DNA of 64,000 bases from Pisolithus tinctorius (Eukaryota > Basidiomycota > Agaricomycetes > Boletales > Pisolithaceae). Shown here one piece after another: positions 23,750 to 37,859 of the stretch. Numbering within the stretch: the stretch's first letter is position 1; each line of letters opens with the position of its first letter. The position numbers were made by a program, and so were the translations under genes. The stretch spans positions 3,224,001-3,288,000 of the forward strand of contig JANFAH010000002.1 in NCBI GenBank assembly GCA_024663395.1, read 5' to 3'. Under the pieces are notes generated by a model. The model was not told the DNA's origin. It was given only the letters and a program-made list of their open reading frames with translations, and did no database searches.

Positions 23750-24655
23750 ATGTCAACCGCTGCGCCAAGCCGTATCGATGAGTTTCCTGCAGCCAATGAA
23801 CCACCAGGCTCTGGAGTGTCCCATCCGAGAGATGGTGCAATGATGCATTCAGGTTCGCGGCGGACTGCAAACACCTTATAATCTGACATGTTTCTGGATG
23901 TTTGGGCAGGACGATTGCCACCAGTACTTCCGTGGCCAGACATTGGTCGTATTGCAAAATGGTCTGTGTCTTCCTACAAATTCGGGTTTGGAGCAGAGTG
24001 TCTGAGGGATGGTGACCCGGACACGTTCTGGCAGTGCGTATAATTATGGCTTCAGAAGGCGTAAAGTAAAGACAGGCAGCTCGGACGGACCACAACCTCA
24101 CTTCATTACAATAGAGTTCCCTCAAAAAGTCGCCATACAGGTAAGTGAGATTGGGAGTGGGTTGGGCGAATTCTTTTTTTTATTTACGAAACACTAAGAA
24201 AATCAGTATCTACCTTAGCTGGCCCCAAGATGATTCATATACACCATCCACCCTTGCCATCCGTGCCGGGACTGGTCCGAGTGACCTACAAGACGTCAGA
24301 ATGGCCACTCTGGACAAGCCGGATGGCTGGATAACATTCGACGTTTCCTCCGAGCTCGATGAGGACGCAACTTCATTGTGAGCCACCAATATCTACGATC
24401 AGATAAACGTAACTGACATTTTCGCCATAGCAAACCGGTTCATGCATATGTGCTTCAAATTATCGTCGTTGCCAACCACATGAGCGGGAAGGACACCCAC
24501 ATCCGTGGACTTAGAGTGTTAGGGCCTATCGAGTGCGCTGTTTTCCCAGAATTCTCCAGCAAATTACTGAGCTACATTCGAGTGACAACGCCGCAGAAGA
24601 CGATCCGTTTCCATTTGTCACGCCGGCATTCAAGATGTACGAATACCTTCGATAG
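23750..24655 (+). CDS. DOC1: APC10/DOC1, anaphase-promoting complex subunit 10, 213 aa
   Basis: The exons are 23750–23852, 23910–24033, 24080–24140, 24199–24377, 24431–24532 and 24583–24655. The DOC jelly-roll is complete. It includes AKWSVSSYKFGFG, RDGDPDTFWHSDGPQPHFI, the SIYLSWPQDDSYTPS strand, the WITFD segment and the KDTHIRGLRVLGP strand that contributes to D-box recognition with the co-activator. The C-terminus ends in a short positively charged YEYLR tail. The product is a nuclear/cytosolic subunit needed for processive ubiquitination by the APC/C. The frame is continuous over five introns of 46–58 nt. Confidence 0.94.
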
Positions 24656-24836
24656 CTGATAATTTTGCGTCCAAGTTCATCATATTACCCGCGTATTCTA
24701 CAGCCGTTGAATAACAATATATACGTAAATCGATTGTCCATTGGCCAGTAAGTTAGACCCATGATTCCGTGGTGTACCGGATAATAGCAGTTTCGATGAA
24801 CGAAAAGACGACATTGGGTACATTTCTCAAGGCTTC

Positions 24837-27800
24837 CTAGTCAGGCTGATATGAGCGAGGATGCTGCGGCACCGCGCCGTAGCTCGATGTCCGGCTGCTG
24901 TCTCTCATTTGAGAGTATTGTGCTTGTAGATTGCTATTAAGTACTTGGCTGGAGTAATATGGTTGAGTACCGTTTGTGTGATGCGGTGGTGCGGCAGTCG
25001 TAGCGTGCGGGCCATCATTGTGCGGGTATGAGACGGGTTGCCATTGCCCGGGACCATGCATCAGCGGCATAGGTGCGGTGGACTGCACCTTGACTACTAT
25101 CAGTAAAGAGCACGAAGCAGCGCCGAAACGAAAATACCTGGGACGAGGGGGGATAGGGACGTATTCCAGGGCTTTGCGCCGAGTAGGGGGGGTGGTGCGA
25201 ATAGTGATTGTGCTGTGTAGTCTCTGAAACTGAATACGTAGGGCGAGAGGTGGAAAAACTACCCCCCTGGGGTTGGTAGTGGGCGAACGTGACATTCGCG
25301 GACCGCGGCTGTTGGTGGCAGTACTGCGGTGCACGCAAAGGGGAAGACCGTATCTCAGATTGGTTTTCGTAAGTGTACCTTCCACTCAAAGCAGCTGGTG
25401 GATAGTAACCCCCGTTCAAGTAGTTACGAGAATAGGGGTAGTAGGGCTGCGTCCCAGTCGTGTAGTCCGCTGTGCGGCGATCCATGGTAGCACTCGGGTG
25501 GTATAGAGCTCCGTGGTTGGGTGGTGATGTTTTTGAGTCCTTCAACTGGCACCGCTGACAAACAAAATCATCAGAGTCCCAGTCTCGTTTCTGACGGCGG
25601 GCCAAAGCATCTTGTCTGTCATGACAGGGGATGTGTTGCCATTTGGAACACAAGGTACAACATACGACAGGTACACCATCATCCTAAAACAACGATCACT
25701 AGAATTCAGTGGGGGAAACAGGGAGATGCTTGCCTGATTGAGGCCTTTACGAAGACAAATTTCGCAGTCGAGCTCCCAGGTCTCTGCGGAGATGCGGGAT
25801 CCACTGCCGCCACCGTTGACAGAAGGGACGCTTGAAGAAGTCACACCAAGTTGCACGAAAGAGTTTGGAACTTGATCGGCTTCCTCAAGTCCGGCATGCT
25901 CCCTATAAGAAAGGTAAGAATAAACGACATAATGGATGGGGGTGTTACCTCAGTTCTGTTTCCTCTTCTTCCGCGGACCGCTGTTCACGCATTTCGCGTT
26001 CTCGTCTCCGTTGTTCCCGAGCATTTTCTCTCTTCAATCGTTCTGCTTCCTCCTTTCGTTGGCGAGCCTCTAATCGTCGGGCTCTGCTTAACTTCTCGTC
26101 TTCCTCTTCGCGCCTTCTCCTAGCTAAGCGCTCTTCCTCTTTTAGTAGTTCTTTCGTCGCTATTCGGGATGAGCGTTTGCGGTGAACAACGGCTTCCTCC
26201 ATACGTCGTTTCTGTTCCGCTTCCTGCGGCAAAACAAGTCAGGCAAACGGATCCATTAGTATTAAAAAGATCAGCCAGCTAACCCGAAGTTCTGCTGTGA
26301 TAATCGGGACGATGTTCTGAGACAAGACCTTGTACAATGCCTTTTCTGCGTAATGAGCCACGTTTTCAAAGCGTCCAGCAATGTTCTCCCACTCTTCAAG
26401 AGTTACACATATCTGTGGAGTGGATGAGTGACGTGGCAACGTATCTGATCAAACTGACCGTCTCCCACTCGACAAAATCACCAGGGGGAAGGGGATGCCG
26501 ATCTGTAGCTGGCTCCGCTTCTTTCTCTTCTTGGGTGATATGCATGTCAGAGACACCAGCATCTTCTGTAACACCAAGATCTTCCTTGGACAGGACGGAC
26601 TCTCTTGCCTCCACCTCCGTTGCAGACGCCCCAGGTCCAGGTTCCGATTCAATATCACTAAGTTCCGTAAGGTCACTGACAGACTCGTCGTCGCTCTCTA
26701 AACCTGTCTTTGTGCCGTGCTCTCGCCGGGACGGGGAAGGCGAGGGCTTTTTGTCGATTGGACTTGTAATTTGGGTATTTAACCATTCCTCCGGGATCTC
26801 TTGCCATTCGTCTTCTATGACCGCCTCCCCTCGGAGACGTGCACTGACACGAATTCCAGTCAGTCGGTGCTGGTTACGGGAAAGAGAATTTGCTTTTGAG
26901 GCCTTAGTGCGAGATAATGAAGTTATATGGCGCTCGAATTTGGCGAGGTCCTTGGCTTGTGCATCAAGTTTCGCATTTGCGCGAGCTTTAGCAGCGCGAC
27001 TACCCCTTGAATTCAAGGGATTTTCAGGAGCCTTCTGACGGGCGGACTGTGATGGTATATCTCGGTCCAATCGCTGACGTTTGGATGAAGCGAGTCGTTC
27101 TTGAGAGACATCGTCTGGTTCCTTCGGACTTCTTACGTTCGGCTTGCGTTTCCGCTTGGCGGTTACTTTTGGTGGCTCCCGCTGGATCCACAAGCGGTCG
27201 GCTGGAACCTTGGCAATCACTATAATGACGCCTTCGGGGGGGCTTCAACGTACCTCCGATCAGCCAGTAAGCGTTTCTTTTGGCATCATAGCCAATAGGT
27301 TCGATTCTCTTTAAAATGAAGGAATGAGTCGTTTCGATATTTTCATTATGGCAAACACACACCCATTGCGCGTTATCATCATCGTCTTTCATCTGGGAAC
27401 GCAGGCGAAGGGGGTTTTGGAACTGCCATTCTACCAAGGTATGAAGGGACTCGAGTTTGGCAAGCATAGGGAGTTCCAACCAATTTATCTGTTTCCCACA
27501 GTGTTGAGGTTGGTCCGTACCAAATTCTTCGTCCTCAACCTTTACGGGGTCAGGACTTCTATGGCTCTCGGTGGAACAGTCATGGCCAATAGGTGTCCCG
27601 TCCAACGGAGGGTCTTGCTGTGGAACTTCGCAAGCGGGCGTTTCAGAAGAGCCGTTGGTGTGAGGAGGGACAACGGTGGAAGCACGTGATGACTCTGCTG
27701 CATGAGACTGCCGCGGCTCCATTGGGCCGATGGGGTTGGCGTCTGGATTTCTCCTGAGATACTGCCTGCGCAACACGTTTTGCCAGCTATCAGTACTATA

Positions 27801-28199
27801 CCGGAAGCATTAGCAGAGATAGAGCACAGTGAGTCATAGAATCACCTTATTTTCCTGTCTTGGGTCAAAACTGTGAGCAACCGCTGCATTACGCGGGACA
27901 GGACTCGGTTGGTAGAGTATGCGAGGTCATTCTCGATATCCTGTGGGAGTGCAGGGTCAGCCGACAACGTTTGCAGGTTGGGGATGAGATGGGACACTGA
28001 CCACGAGCGCGACATCAGACATGGCGAATAGCGTGTTGAACGTGAAGAAGAACTGGCTGAAGGCGGCCCATTTCCACTGTCGTCTGAGCTGGGAAACGTT
28101 GGGGTCGAGGGGGGAAATGGGTGGCTCGGAAGGGGGAGCAGGAGACTGATATGTTGTGGAAGAGGGGCAAATGACGCGGTTAGACGTGCGGCGAGGCAT
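24837..28199 (-). CDS. DDT/WHIM/PHD-type chromatin protein, 964 aa
   Basis: The exons are 28199–28002, 27940–27846, 27795–27363, 27308–27254, 27201–26459, 26412–26284, 26223–25949, 25902–25734, 25683–25138 and 25088–24837. Residues 25–115 resemble a DDT helical domain. At about residues 245–265 the motif RIEPIGYDAKRNAYWLIG resembles the WHIM motif of ISWI-partner proteins. A long nuclear-type linker and a strongly charged coiled coil follow. A C4HC3 PHD finger then spans exons 8–9 (CEIC, CTLC, His, CQRC). The C-terminus is rich in Tyr, Pro, Gln and His. Such proteins are accessory or histone-reading subunits of chromatin-remodelling complexes. The PHD finger is split by a GC–AG intron (25684–25733). 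The exact orthologue is not named. Confidence 0.85.
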
Positions 28200-28538
28200 A
28201 CGCGCAGCCCAGTTATGACTATGTGTATAAATTTAAAAGATCCACCAGTGACTTGGGCCTCTCAGACTGGATTTGCTGTAGGTGACACCCTGTACAGATA
28301 TACGGAGCGAGACTTGACAAAGACGATACAATTAACGAACCAGTTGCAGCGATCTGTCGCTATCACTTACGGGGCCCAGGGGGAGTCCTTTGTGCACGCA
28401 AGACTCGATTTCTTCACAGCGCAAAGTTGGACCAGAGAGGCATTCCAGCCCACTTGCACCGCCACTCCCTACTACAATAATAATTGGCAAGGAAATTACC
28501 ATAGAAATCACAGATTCGTACACAAAATACACTATTTA
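28200..28538. promoter_or_regulatory. intergenic region between two minus-strand genes
   Basis: These 339 bp should contain the promoter of the chromatin gene and the 3' UTR of the Alba gene. No motif stands out. Confidence 0.3.
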
Positions 28539-29218
28539 CTACGAATTGGCCCCCCTTTTGGCTCGCTGCCTCATCTTGGCTTTGGCCGCCTTTGATAATT
28601 TACGGACGTTCGGGGTCTGATATCTGTAGCGCGTAGCGTCAGTAGCAGCGGGTGTCAGCGTATAATGTCGTGCGTTACGTCTCCCTCTCCCCATGTCTCT
28701 CAGGGACGGATTTCGTGCAAAGTGTGATCTTCATATACGGCGCAAGTTTCTGCTTCGGACTGTCTTGTCCGTTAGCAACTATTCAATCGTCGACCACTGT
28801 GGAGGGACGCACTGCGAGGAGCCTTCAAGAGCAAGGAGCAGAGCACTTGCCCTGTTCTCCCCCTCAACAGGGACTTGAGACCGCTCTTCGAATAAGAGCT
28901 GGTTGAACTGATGCAATCCGACCAGGTGTCCTTCGAGGTACTGGCGTTTAATTATCTCAACCACCGATATGAGCTTAGGGATCGCCGAAGCAGAGGCGTC
29001 ACTTGGGCCCGAGTAGAGCACCAGAGGTGTCTCCGGATTCACCTGCTTTCACGTTAGTTATTACCGATTCTACCTGACCGGGTACGCACTTGAAAGAACT
29101 CCAGTGCTTTCTTCACCCAAACCCGTATTTTCCCGTGGCGAGTTACGCGTATACTAAATGTTGTGTCTGCACCATCATCGGGGACAGTTGCTTGAATGGC
29201 GGCCTGCTCGACGTCCAT
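28539..29218 (-). CDS. Alba-domain protein, Rpp25/Pop6-like, 174 aa
   Basis: The exons are 29218–29090, 29042–28813, 28759–28679 and 28623–28539. The Alba fold is visible from FSIRVTRHGKIRVWVKKALE through IPKLISVVEIIKR and GLHQFNQL, then a further strand (YMKITL). The C-terminal tail is basic (SKAAKAKMRQRAKRG), as in RNA-binding members. In eukaryotes these proteins are subunits of RNase P/MRP, which process pre-tRNA and pre-rRNA. That role is inferred by family. Splicing of the two small 3' exons is supported by recovery of the basic tail. The gene is divergent from DBP2. Confidence 0.88.
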
Positions 29219-29393
29219 CGACCAATGAGGACAGGAAGCGGCGCTGGCACATGAATGCTGACCTAATACAAACGATTACATAATACGCATATTTTTTTGT
29301 TAGATTGTTTGGTCAGGCTTTTCGTCTGCGCCTTCCCTTATACCACGACTGAACGGCGTTCTCGCACAACCTGTCGACAACTTCTACGACATA

Positions 29394-31549
<2,156 letters not shown>

Positions 31550-31697
31550 AGCGCGGTATTTGTGTTCGGCTTGGAGGGCAGGGGGATCGTTTGTGAGATT
31601 CCGTGTTACGTTAGAAAGCGCTATTATAGACATCGTGTTTGGGCATGAATACACCAGTATTGGTTTCCAGTTAAGAGTCGGCTAGGATTCCTTGTGC

Positions 31698-32214
31698 TTA
31701 GGAGCCCGATCGAGCTGTTTGCTTCAACTGATCCCTAACGAGGTGGACTAGTGCGCCTCCCTCAATACTCGTTTCCCATAACTCTACTTTGGCACATTCG
31801 ATCTCTGCTATTAACTGCCGTTGTCGCTGCCGTGCTCGTTCGATGATGTCGTCGCGCGACAGTGTCGTTGCGGCAGTCGTCACGCTGGTAGTTGGCCTCT
31901 TTCTCCTTTTCTCTTTGTCCGTTGCATGTGTTGGAGGATATTGAGGACCATGAAGTGTTTCTCCAGTTGCGTTGTCCCGACGCTCATAAGTATTCACATG
32001 CGGTTGATCAGCTTCTCGGTTTGAACTGTCAGGGATAGCGAGAACGGTCGGTAATCCAGAGCATGACATATGAGTGCCAGGAAGTGCGATGCTCCCGACC
32101 TCTGTTTCAGCAAGTGCTGTGGCCTCTGCAAGTTGGAGTGAACACCACTATGTCGAGAGATAGCTCAGAGCTTCACACCTGGCGGGGGTGACCCGAAAAG
32201 CGAGTCTGTGTCAT
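31698..32214 (-). CDS. unknown small protein, 153 aa
   Basis: The exons are 32214–32179 and 32123–31698, with a 55-nt intron. The N-terminal 85 residues are low complexity and probably disordered. The C-terminal 60 residues predict a helix rich in Arg, Gln and Glu (ERARQRQRQLIAEIE), which could form a coiled coil. No domain is recognised. The gene lies tail-to-tail with DBP2 and head-to-head with the cyclophilin gene, 123 bp between start codons. Its consistent frame and GT–AG intron support it being real. Confidence 0.6.
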
Positions 32215-32337
32215 CTTCGCTGGCAGACGACGGCGTGCGAGACATTTTTGAGAACGAAGATGTCGAAAGATTTGAAGACGTCAGCTTGAGTCGGTGGCTA
32301 TACAGACGACCACCAACTTATCTCTCAACCATTCAAG

Positions 32338-33607
32338 ATGGTTCGACCCCGAGTCTTTTTCGACTTTGCTATTGGAACAGAATTAGTGGGCAGGTATTGC
32401 ACCATCTACAACTCATCAGGAAAACCTGTAGACACGAGCTCTCTTCGCAGGGTTATTTTCGAGCTATTCAATGACACTGTTCCAAAGACAGCTGAAAAGT
32501 GAGCACATTCATATATGGCGCCGTGCTCTGGTTCAACGTTTAATCACGGCAGTTTTCGAGCGCTGTGCACAGGAGAGAAAGGCATATCTGCTGTATCCCA
32601 ATGTCCGCTCTATTACAAGAACAGCATCATCCACCGCTCCATCAGCGACTTCATGATACAAGGGGGTGGTCAGTCCGAGCAAATTGTGCCGTTTTCTCAA
32701 AACTGACTCATTCAGATTTCACAAAGCGCAATGGAACTGGCGGGGAGTCTATCTACGGTGGCAATTTCCCAGACGAGGATCTATCCAGACCCCTGGACAC
32801 GGAAGGGTTCGCCTATCCGATACGAATAATTTATTTTTCTTGTGTTGACTTTACTGCAGACTTCTTTGCATGGCCAACCGAGGGCCTGATACCAATGGTT
32901 CCCAATTCTTCATTACCCTTCGAGAGTGCCCCCATTTGGATGGCAAGTACCTTTGTTCCCAGTGCAAGCTCTTCCGCTTACTAGCTTCCAAGGCAAGCAT
33001 GTTGTATTTGGAAGAGTGATTAAGGGATACGAGGTCGTGAAAAAGCTGGCCGAGGTCCCTGTGGATGAGAAGTACAGGCCACAGCTTCCAATCGTGATCG
33101 TGAAATGCGGCGAGCTAGAGCTTAGAAGAGCCGGCCGTTCGACCGATGTCGGTTGTAAGTCTTGGGTGTTCACAGCACGTTGGCTATCCGCTGACTTCTT
33201 GATATCAAGCGAAGCGGTCAGAGAAATCGAGCAAACGCCGCAGAGCGCGATCACAGTCGAGCGGTTCAGAACGAGAGAGAAGAAGCCAGCGCAAGAAATC
33301 GAAGCGCAGAGAGAGCGAAAGCATTGTCAGAGACGTTCCACAGAACCAGAACGAGGTAGATATTCACAAAGAGACGGAAGAAGAATATGATGCTCGACTG
33401 GAGCGCGAGGAGCGACAGCGTATTGAAGCTGAGAAGCGCAAGGAACTAGAACGTCTCAGTCGTGAAAGTAATTCTAGGAAGGATGGAGGTGTGCGATTCA
33501 AAGGTATGTTGATTTTGCATGAGTCAGTTAGTAACAGTTAAACGAAAAATGCAACAGGACGGGGAAGAATGAAGTTTATCGACCCAGAATTGCATTACCG
33601 GCAATAG
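32338..33607 (+). CDS. cyclophilin with RS/charged tail (peptidyl-prolyl isomerase), 299 aa
   Basis: The exons are 32338–32393, 32451–32498, 32553–32668, 32716–32806, 32860–32942, 32993–33154, 33210–33503 and 33558–33607. The N-terminal cyclophilin domain (about 175 residues) has the active-site region [14 protein letters not shown] and the GSQFFITL and GKHVVFG strands. The residue at the cyclosporin-contact tryptophan is His (CPHLDG), as in SRcyp/NKTR-type members. The tail is an Arg/Ser block followed by an acidic and basic helix, as in spliceosomal cyclophilins, and ends in [11 protein letters not shown] nuclear role in pre-mRNA processing is inferred. Intron 5 (32943–32992) begins GCAAGT, so it is read as GC–AG. 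Confidence 0.92.
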
Positions 33608-33697
33608 CGACGTCTATCGAATACGACAGTTGTTTTGCCTCGGGCTCGTCCACATCAAACAACCATGAGGCAGGAAACATGTTAGTGCACTCCGGGC

Positions 33698-35588
33698 CTA
33701 GACGGAATCCTGTACTACCTCTTCTGTAGTAGTTACTAACTCCCCTTCACCATCCCTTCTGTCATCACTGTTCACTGTCGGCACTTTTTTGCTAGCTGCG
33801 TTGGCGAAGCTAAATGAAGGTCTCACGTTCGATGATGTCGAAATGGGTGAATGAGATGTGGTAGGGCTGCTGACGGCTTGGGGTGGTGTTGTTCTCGCAG
33901 CACCAGATCGCTCAGTTGCTTGCCGGGAGCTCGTGCGAGACATGGAATGTTGCGGTACACGCTCCTTGATTGCCTCGCGTTCCTTCTCGAGGCGAGCCAC
34001 GACTTCTCGTTCCTTGGAGGAGACGTCAACAGGTCTACCAAGGGGTCAGAATCGGAAACGGGGGTGAGGAGAATAGCTAACTTCGCAGCGCCAAACGGGT
34101 TTGCTTTTGGGACGGGAGGATTGGAGGACATCTTAGGCGAAGACAACGGAGATGGAGTAGTGGAACTAGTGGAGGAGCGAGGAAGTAGCTCCAGTTTTTT
34201 GCGGCTGAGCTGGGGGGTCGGGGGAGTTGAACTGCTTGCTATATACCAAGTGTTCAAGCAGTCCTGCACGGACATAAGAGAAGGTGCACTTACGCGAGGT
34301 GCCTCCCTGAGCCCTTGCCCGCCCGCCACGCCAGTCCCCTTCGTCAGGGCCGCCATCCTTTGCCTGAAATGATTCATATCTGCCCCTTAAACTGCCAAAC
34401 CTTCCAGACGGCACTTCGTCAGCCAAGCTTGGCCTAAATTTGCTACCCATCGACCAGTGCTCGTCTCTATCGGCAGGAGAAGGTTGACCCTCTGGAGTGG
34501 ACAGCCCGGAACCTCTTCGACTACTAGGAAGTACATCCGGTTCAGGCACTTTTGTGAAAGGCCGTGATGACCTCCAATCACTGGCCTCATCGGAAACACT
34601 CGGCGGAGGGGGCATACGTTCACCCACGGGGCCTTCAAAGCGCCGTCGCGACGAATCACGAGGTCCTCCAGAGCTAGGCAGGGGAACTTCCCGACGCCAA
34701 CTACCAGAGAATTTTGCGTCATCTTCCCCACCAGTAAAAGCAGACCGTTCTTTTGCTACAAGCAAATGTAAATTTATGAGCGTATGGAACGCATGTTACT
34801 TACGTGGCTCCGCAACGCTCACTCGAACGGTCCTCCCAGACAAGTTCTAGCACATAACTTGAGCAAAACATCTTTGCTTAATGGGCACATTCTTACCGTG
34901 CCTGTCCTTGTCAAGGCATCCTTCAAAGAGTCTAATTCAGTAAATTCGACGTAACCAAAGCCTTTGGGTTTTTCGTCACGGTCTTTAATAATTTTGACTG
35001 ACTTGATCTACAAATTTTTCTAGATTGCGTGCAGAAGCTCAGTGAAAATTGGCACACCTCATGGGGGCCGAAGAACGTCTCTAGTTCGTTTTCGGTTATG
35101 TCGAAAGTGAGGTTTCCAACAAAAACTGTGTAAGGGGGGCGAGTTGGAAGCGGAACATCTTCGCGGGGTGAGATAAACTGGCGATCGGCTGTAGCGTGCG
35201 TAAATCGACATGGAAACATAAGCCAAGTGGTAATACATACACCGTTGAATAGCGTCGTCCCGTCGGCTGAACCGATCATTAGAACGAGAAAGCCGTTCTT
35301 CATCGGTCCTGATGGCAGCTGGTGCGTGGTGCAGCGATGAGTTAGACATGCGAGGAGTCCTTTGGACAAAAGTCGCTTACGAGCTGACGGGAGGGAATCC
35401 ATTTCATCTGCCCAAGAACCGAAAGCTGCATGCGGGATCAGTGCGCAGGTTAGGATCTGCCTAGCCAGGAAGCATACTGCTATCGCCCAGAAATTCGTTG
35501 AGCGACATCTTGGATGCCTTGGCTTTTTTCGGCGCTGCATCAGAGTAAACACGCCATCTCCACATGAACTGAGTTGGCTCATACCCAT
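33698..35588 (-). CDS. TIF3: translation initiation factor eIF4B-like, 474 aa
   Basis: The exons are 35588–35585 (only ATG plus one base), 35534–35478, 35425–35381, 35318–35241, 35188–35058, 35007–34897, 34846–34804, 34755–34294, 34238–34082 and 34034–33698. The N-terminus (APKKAKASKMSLNEFLGDS, then GSWADEMDSLP) is typical of fungal eIF4B. One RRM follows, with RNP2 VFVGNLTF and RNP1 KGFGYVEF. Next come a region rich in Arg, Gly, Asp and Ser, the conserved LSRKKLELLPRS block and a charged helix. eIF4B stimulates the eIF4A helicase during ribosome recruitment. The four-nucleotide first coding exon is unusual but restores a perfect family N-terminus. The gene is divergent from ARPC2. Confidence 0.92.
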
Positions 35589-35774
35589 GATTTGGATATT
35601 TTTTACTGATACTTTCTGTATCTGTGACACTGGACTGTTCGCTTGGACGATCTGAAGCAGTGAGATGACGCTCGTCGCAAGTTTGGCGGACACATCCCGG
35701 CAGCTGTCCGAGTTTCCCACGCTGCCACTGACTGCCCTTGCTCGTCATAACCACCATCGGACGTACCAGCCATC

Positions 35775-36961
35775 ATGATCCTACTCGAGGTGAGTTCTAT
35801 GGAATGAATGGTCCTGGACTCATCCATACGGCGTTCACAGTCCCACAACGTCATTATATATACCACTCTGGCCGAAAAGGCGGCCAAGTGAGTTCCCCAT
35901 ATTCAGCTGCGCACGATCTAACGAGCCCAAAGACCTTCATCTCTAGATGTGGTATTTGTAGATTTTGATGGTGTCAGGTTCCACATGTCCACACTGGAAA
36001 AGAAGACCGTGATACAGCTTTCCATGAGCATCCGTTGCTGGGATGAGCTTGCACAATACGGTGCACTCGATATCTTGAAACGGGAGTATGGATCGTTGAT
36101 CAAGGCAGCTACCGAGCCCGAGTATAACGTAACGCTTCAAATTGACCTTGAACAGTTACCCGTTGATGTAGGTGAGCATGCCCACGCTAGTTCCCGAGTA
36201 ACAGCTAATTTGCACACCAGAGAGCCGCGAAGCCATCATAAAGTCTGTTGCCCTGATCAAGCGGAACGTGTTGGGAGCGCCCTTCGAAACGGCTTTCAGA
36301 GAGCAGAAAGAATTGGAAGATTCGGCGGGTTCTAGGGGGCAGTTCATGCAAATCCATTATCGCGATGAGGAGGCCATCTACATTCGAGCAGCTTCGGATC
36401 GCGTCACTGTCATATTCTCAACTGTTTTCCGAGAGGAAACCGATAGGATATTTGGAAAGTTATTCTTGCAGGTAAGTGTATGTACCGTTTTGTGCGCGAC
36501 AGTCTTCTGACAGGCATCGTAGGAGTTTGTTGATGCCCGACGACCTGGGATTCAGAATGCGCCTCCCAGTATCCAAAATGCCCCCCAGGTACTGTACTCT
36601 AATCGGGATCCTCCTCTTGAGATACGTGATTTGCCTGGCCTTCGACACTCCGAAGACATAGGATACGTCACCTTTGTCCTGTCTCCTCGACACTTCGCCA
36701 AGAGCGACGCTTCATTCAACACCATTTCACACATTCAACTCTTTCGTGACTATCTTCACTACCACATCAAATGTTGCAAGGCATACATGCACTCTAGAAT
36801 GAGACATCGCGTGTCCGAGTTCCAGAAAGTCCTGAATCGTGCAAAGATGGAAACTGCAACAACGGAGAGAAAGACTGTCACGTGTGTCCTTTCCGCTGTT
36901 GTCGTATTGCACTTCTACTAACCTTTCTTTCCTCAGGGGAAGGACCATGGTGTCTCGCTGA
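35775..36961 (+). CDS. ARC35: ARPC2, Arp2/3 complex p34 subunit, 311 aa
   Basis: The exons are 35775–35789, 35841–35887, 35933–36171, 36221–36471, 36523–36881 and 36937–36961. The start MILLESHNVI matches the family, and the two α/β subdomains are complete, ending with the long C-terminal helix (HYHIKCCKAYMHSRMRHRV) that contacts ARPC4. ARPC2 forms the structural core of the Arp2/3 complex, which nucleates branched actin at endocytic patches and hyphal tips. The second acceptor was set at 35932, because it keeps the frame and gives SSLDVVFVDFDGV. All introns are 45–55 nt. Confidence 0.94.
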
Positions 36962-37859
36962 ACTCGCGGATGGGATGTTCTGAGACGGTATCCTTCATCC
37001 AGGGATTGTAGAGGAAACCATGGCACGTCTGTAAAAATAGTCCTCTTAGGAGCGTTCCCGAAGGAAAGTACTGCAATTTAATGGAATGCTTCTGAGCTCG
37101 CAGGGGTCTTTTCAGTCTGTTACAATGTTGCCGCCTCTTCACGAACCCAAGGAGAGTAAGAGCTTTGTCCGTGTGCACTGCCTCCCTTATGGCTTTTCGT
37201 AAGCGTACCCGATCTACGGAGACCTGTCGTGCAACAGTCGGGCAACATCCCCCATAAATGACCTTTGTTAGCCTTTGGAAGCTACGGATTACAAGTGATA
37301 GTCCATCTTCTCAAAAAAAAAAAGGTTCGACAGATGGGAGAAGTGAGAGCCCGCAGTTTGTAGCTTAGAAGGCTTGAAGGTAAATATCATGTTCATGGAC
37401 GCCAAGGCAGGACACCGTCAAAACGCAGTTCGGGTTAGGAGAAAGAACTTTCCCTACGAAACATGAAAAGACAGACGAGCATTGTGCATCCCCACCATAG
37501 TGGACTGATGATATAGACTCGGAGGCCGGGAACGCAAGTCTCCACCTCCTGTGAGGTCGTGAGCGGAATGATCTCTCGTTCAAGTACTTTGTGAGCCATA
37601 AATAGGGCACCTTCTTGGGATAGCTCGACTCAAGCAGGCGCTTAAGGATGACGTGCTTTGTGATCATGCAGAGACCAGGGCGGCCGAAAAAGCGAGGTGT
37701 ACACAGCGGTCTGCCGGCCACGTCCACCCCTAACTCACCTCCAGTGTTACGCAGCGTACGTCAATTCTCTTCCCGTGAGGATTATTGCCTTTAATCCTCC
37801 TACTCTGGAGGCGATCTATTAAGTGGTCTTCATCGACTCTACTCTTCTACAGCTGGGCT
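36962..37859. other. 0.9 kb without a supported gene
   Basis: This stretch lies between two converging genes (ARPC2 and NPT1), so it should hold both 3' UTRs. A 120-codon open frame on the minus strand (37365–37727) shows no domain. A poly-A tract lies near 37,313–37,323. No RNA gene is recognised. Confidence 0.4.

Noticed and set aside
27295..27306. GGTTCGATTC resembling a tRNA T-loop box
   Set aside because: It is the complement of coding sequence in the WHIM-like exon of the chromatin gene and has no matching A box or cloverleaf.
37365..37727. 120-codon minus-strand ORF between ARPC2 and NPT1
   Set aside because: No domain or splice context; lies where two 3' UTRs are expected.
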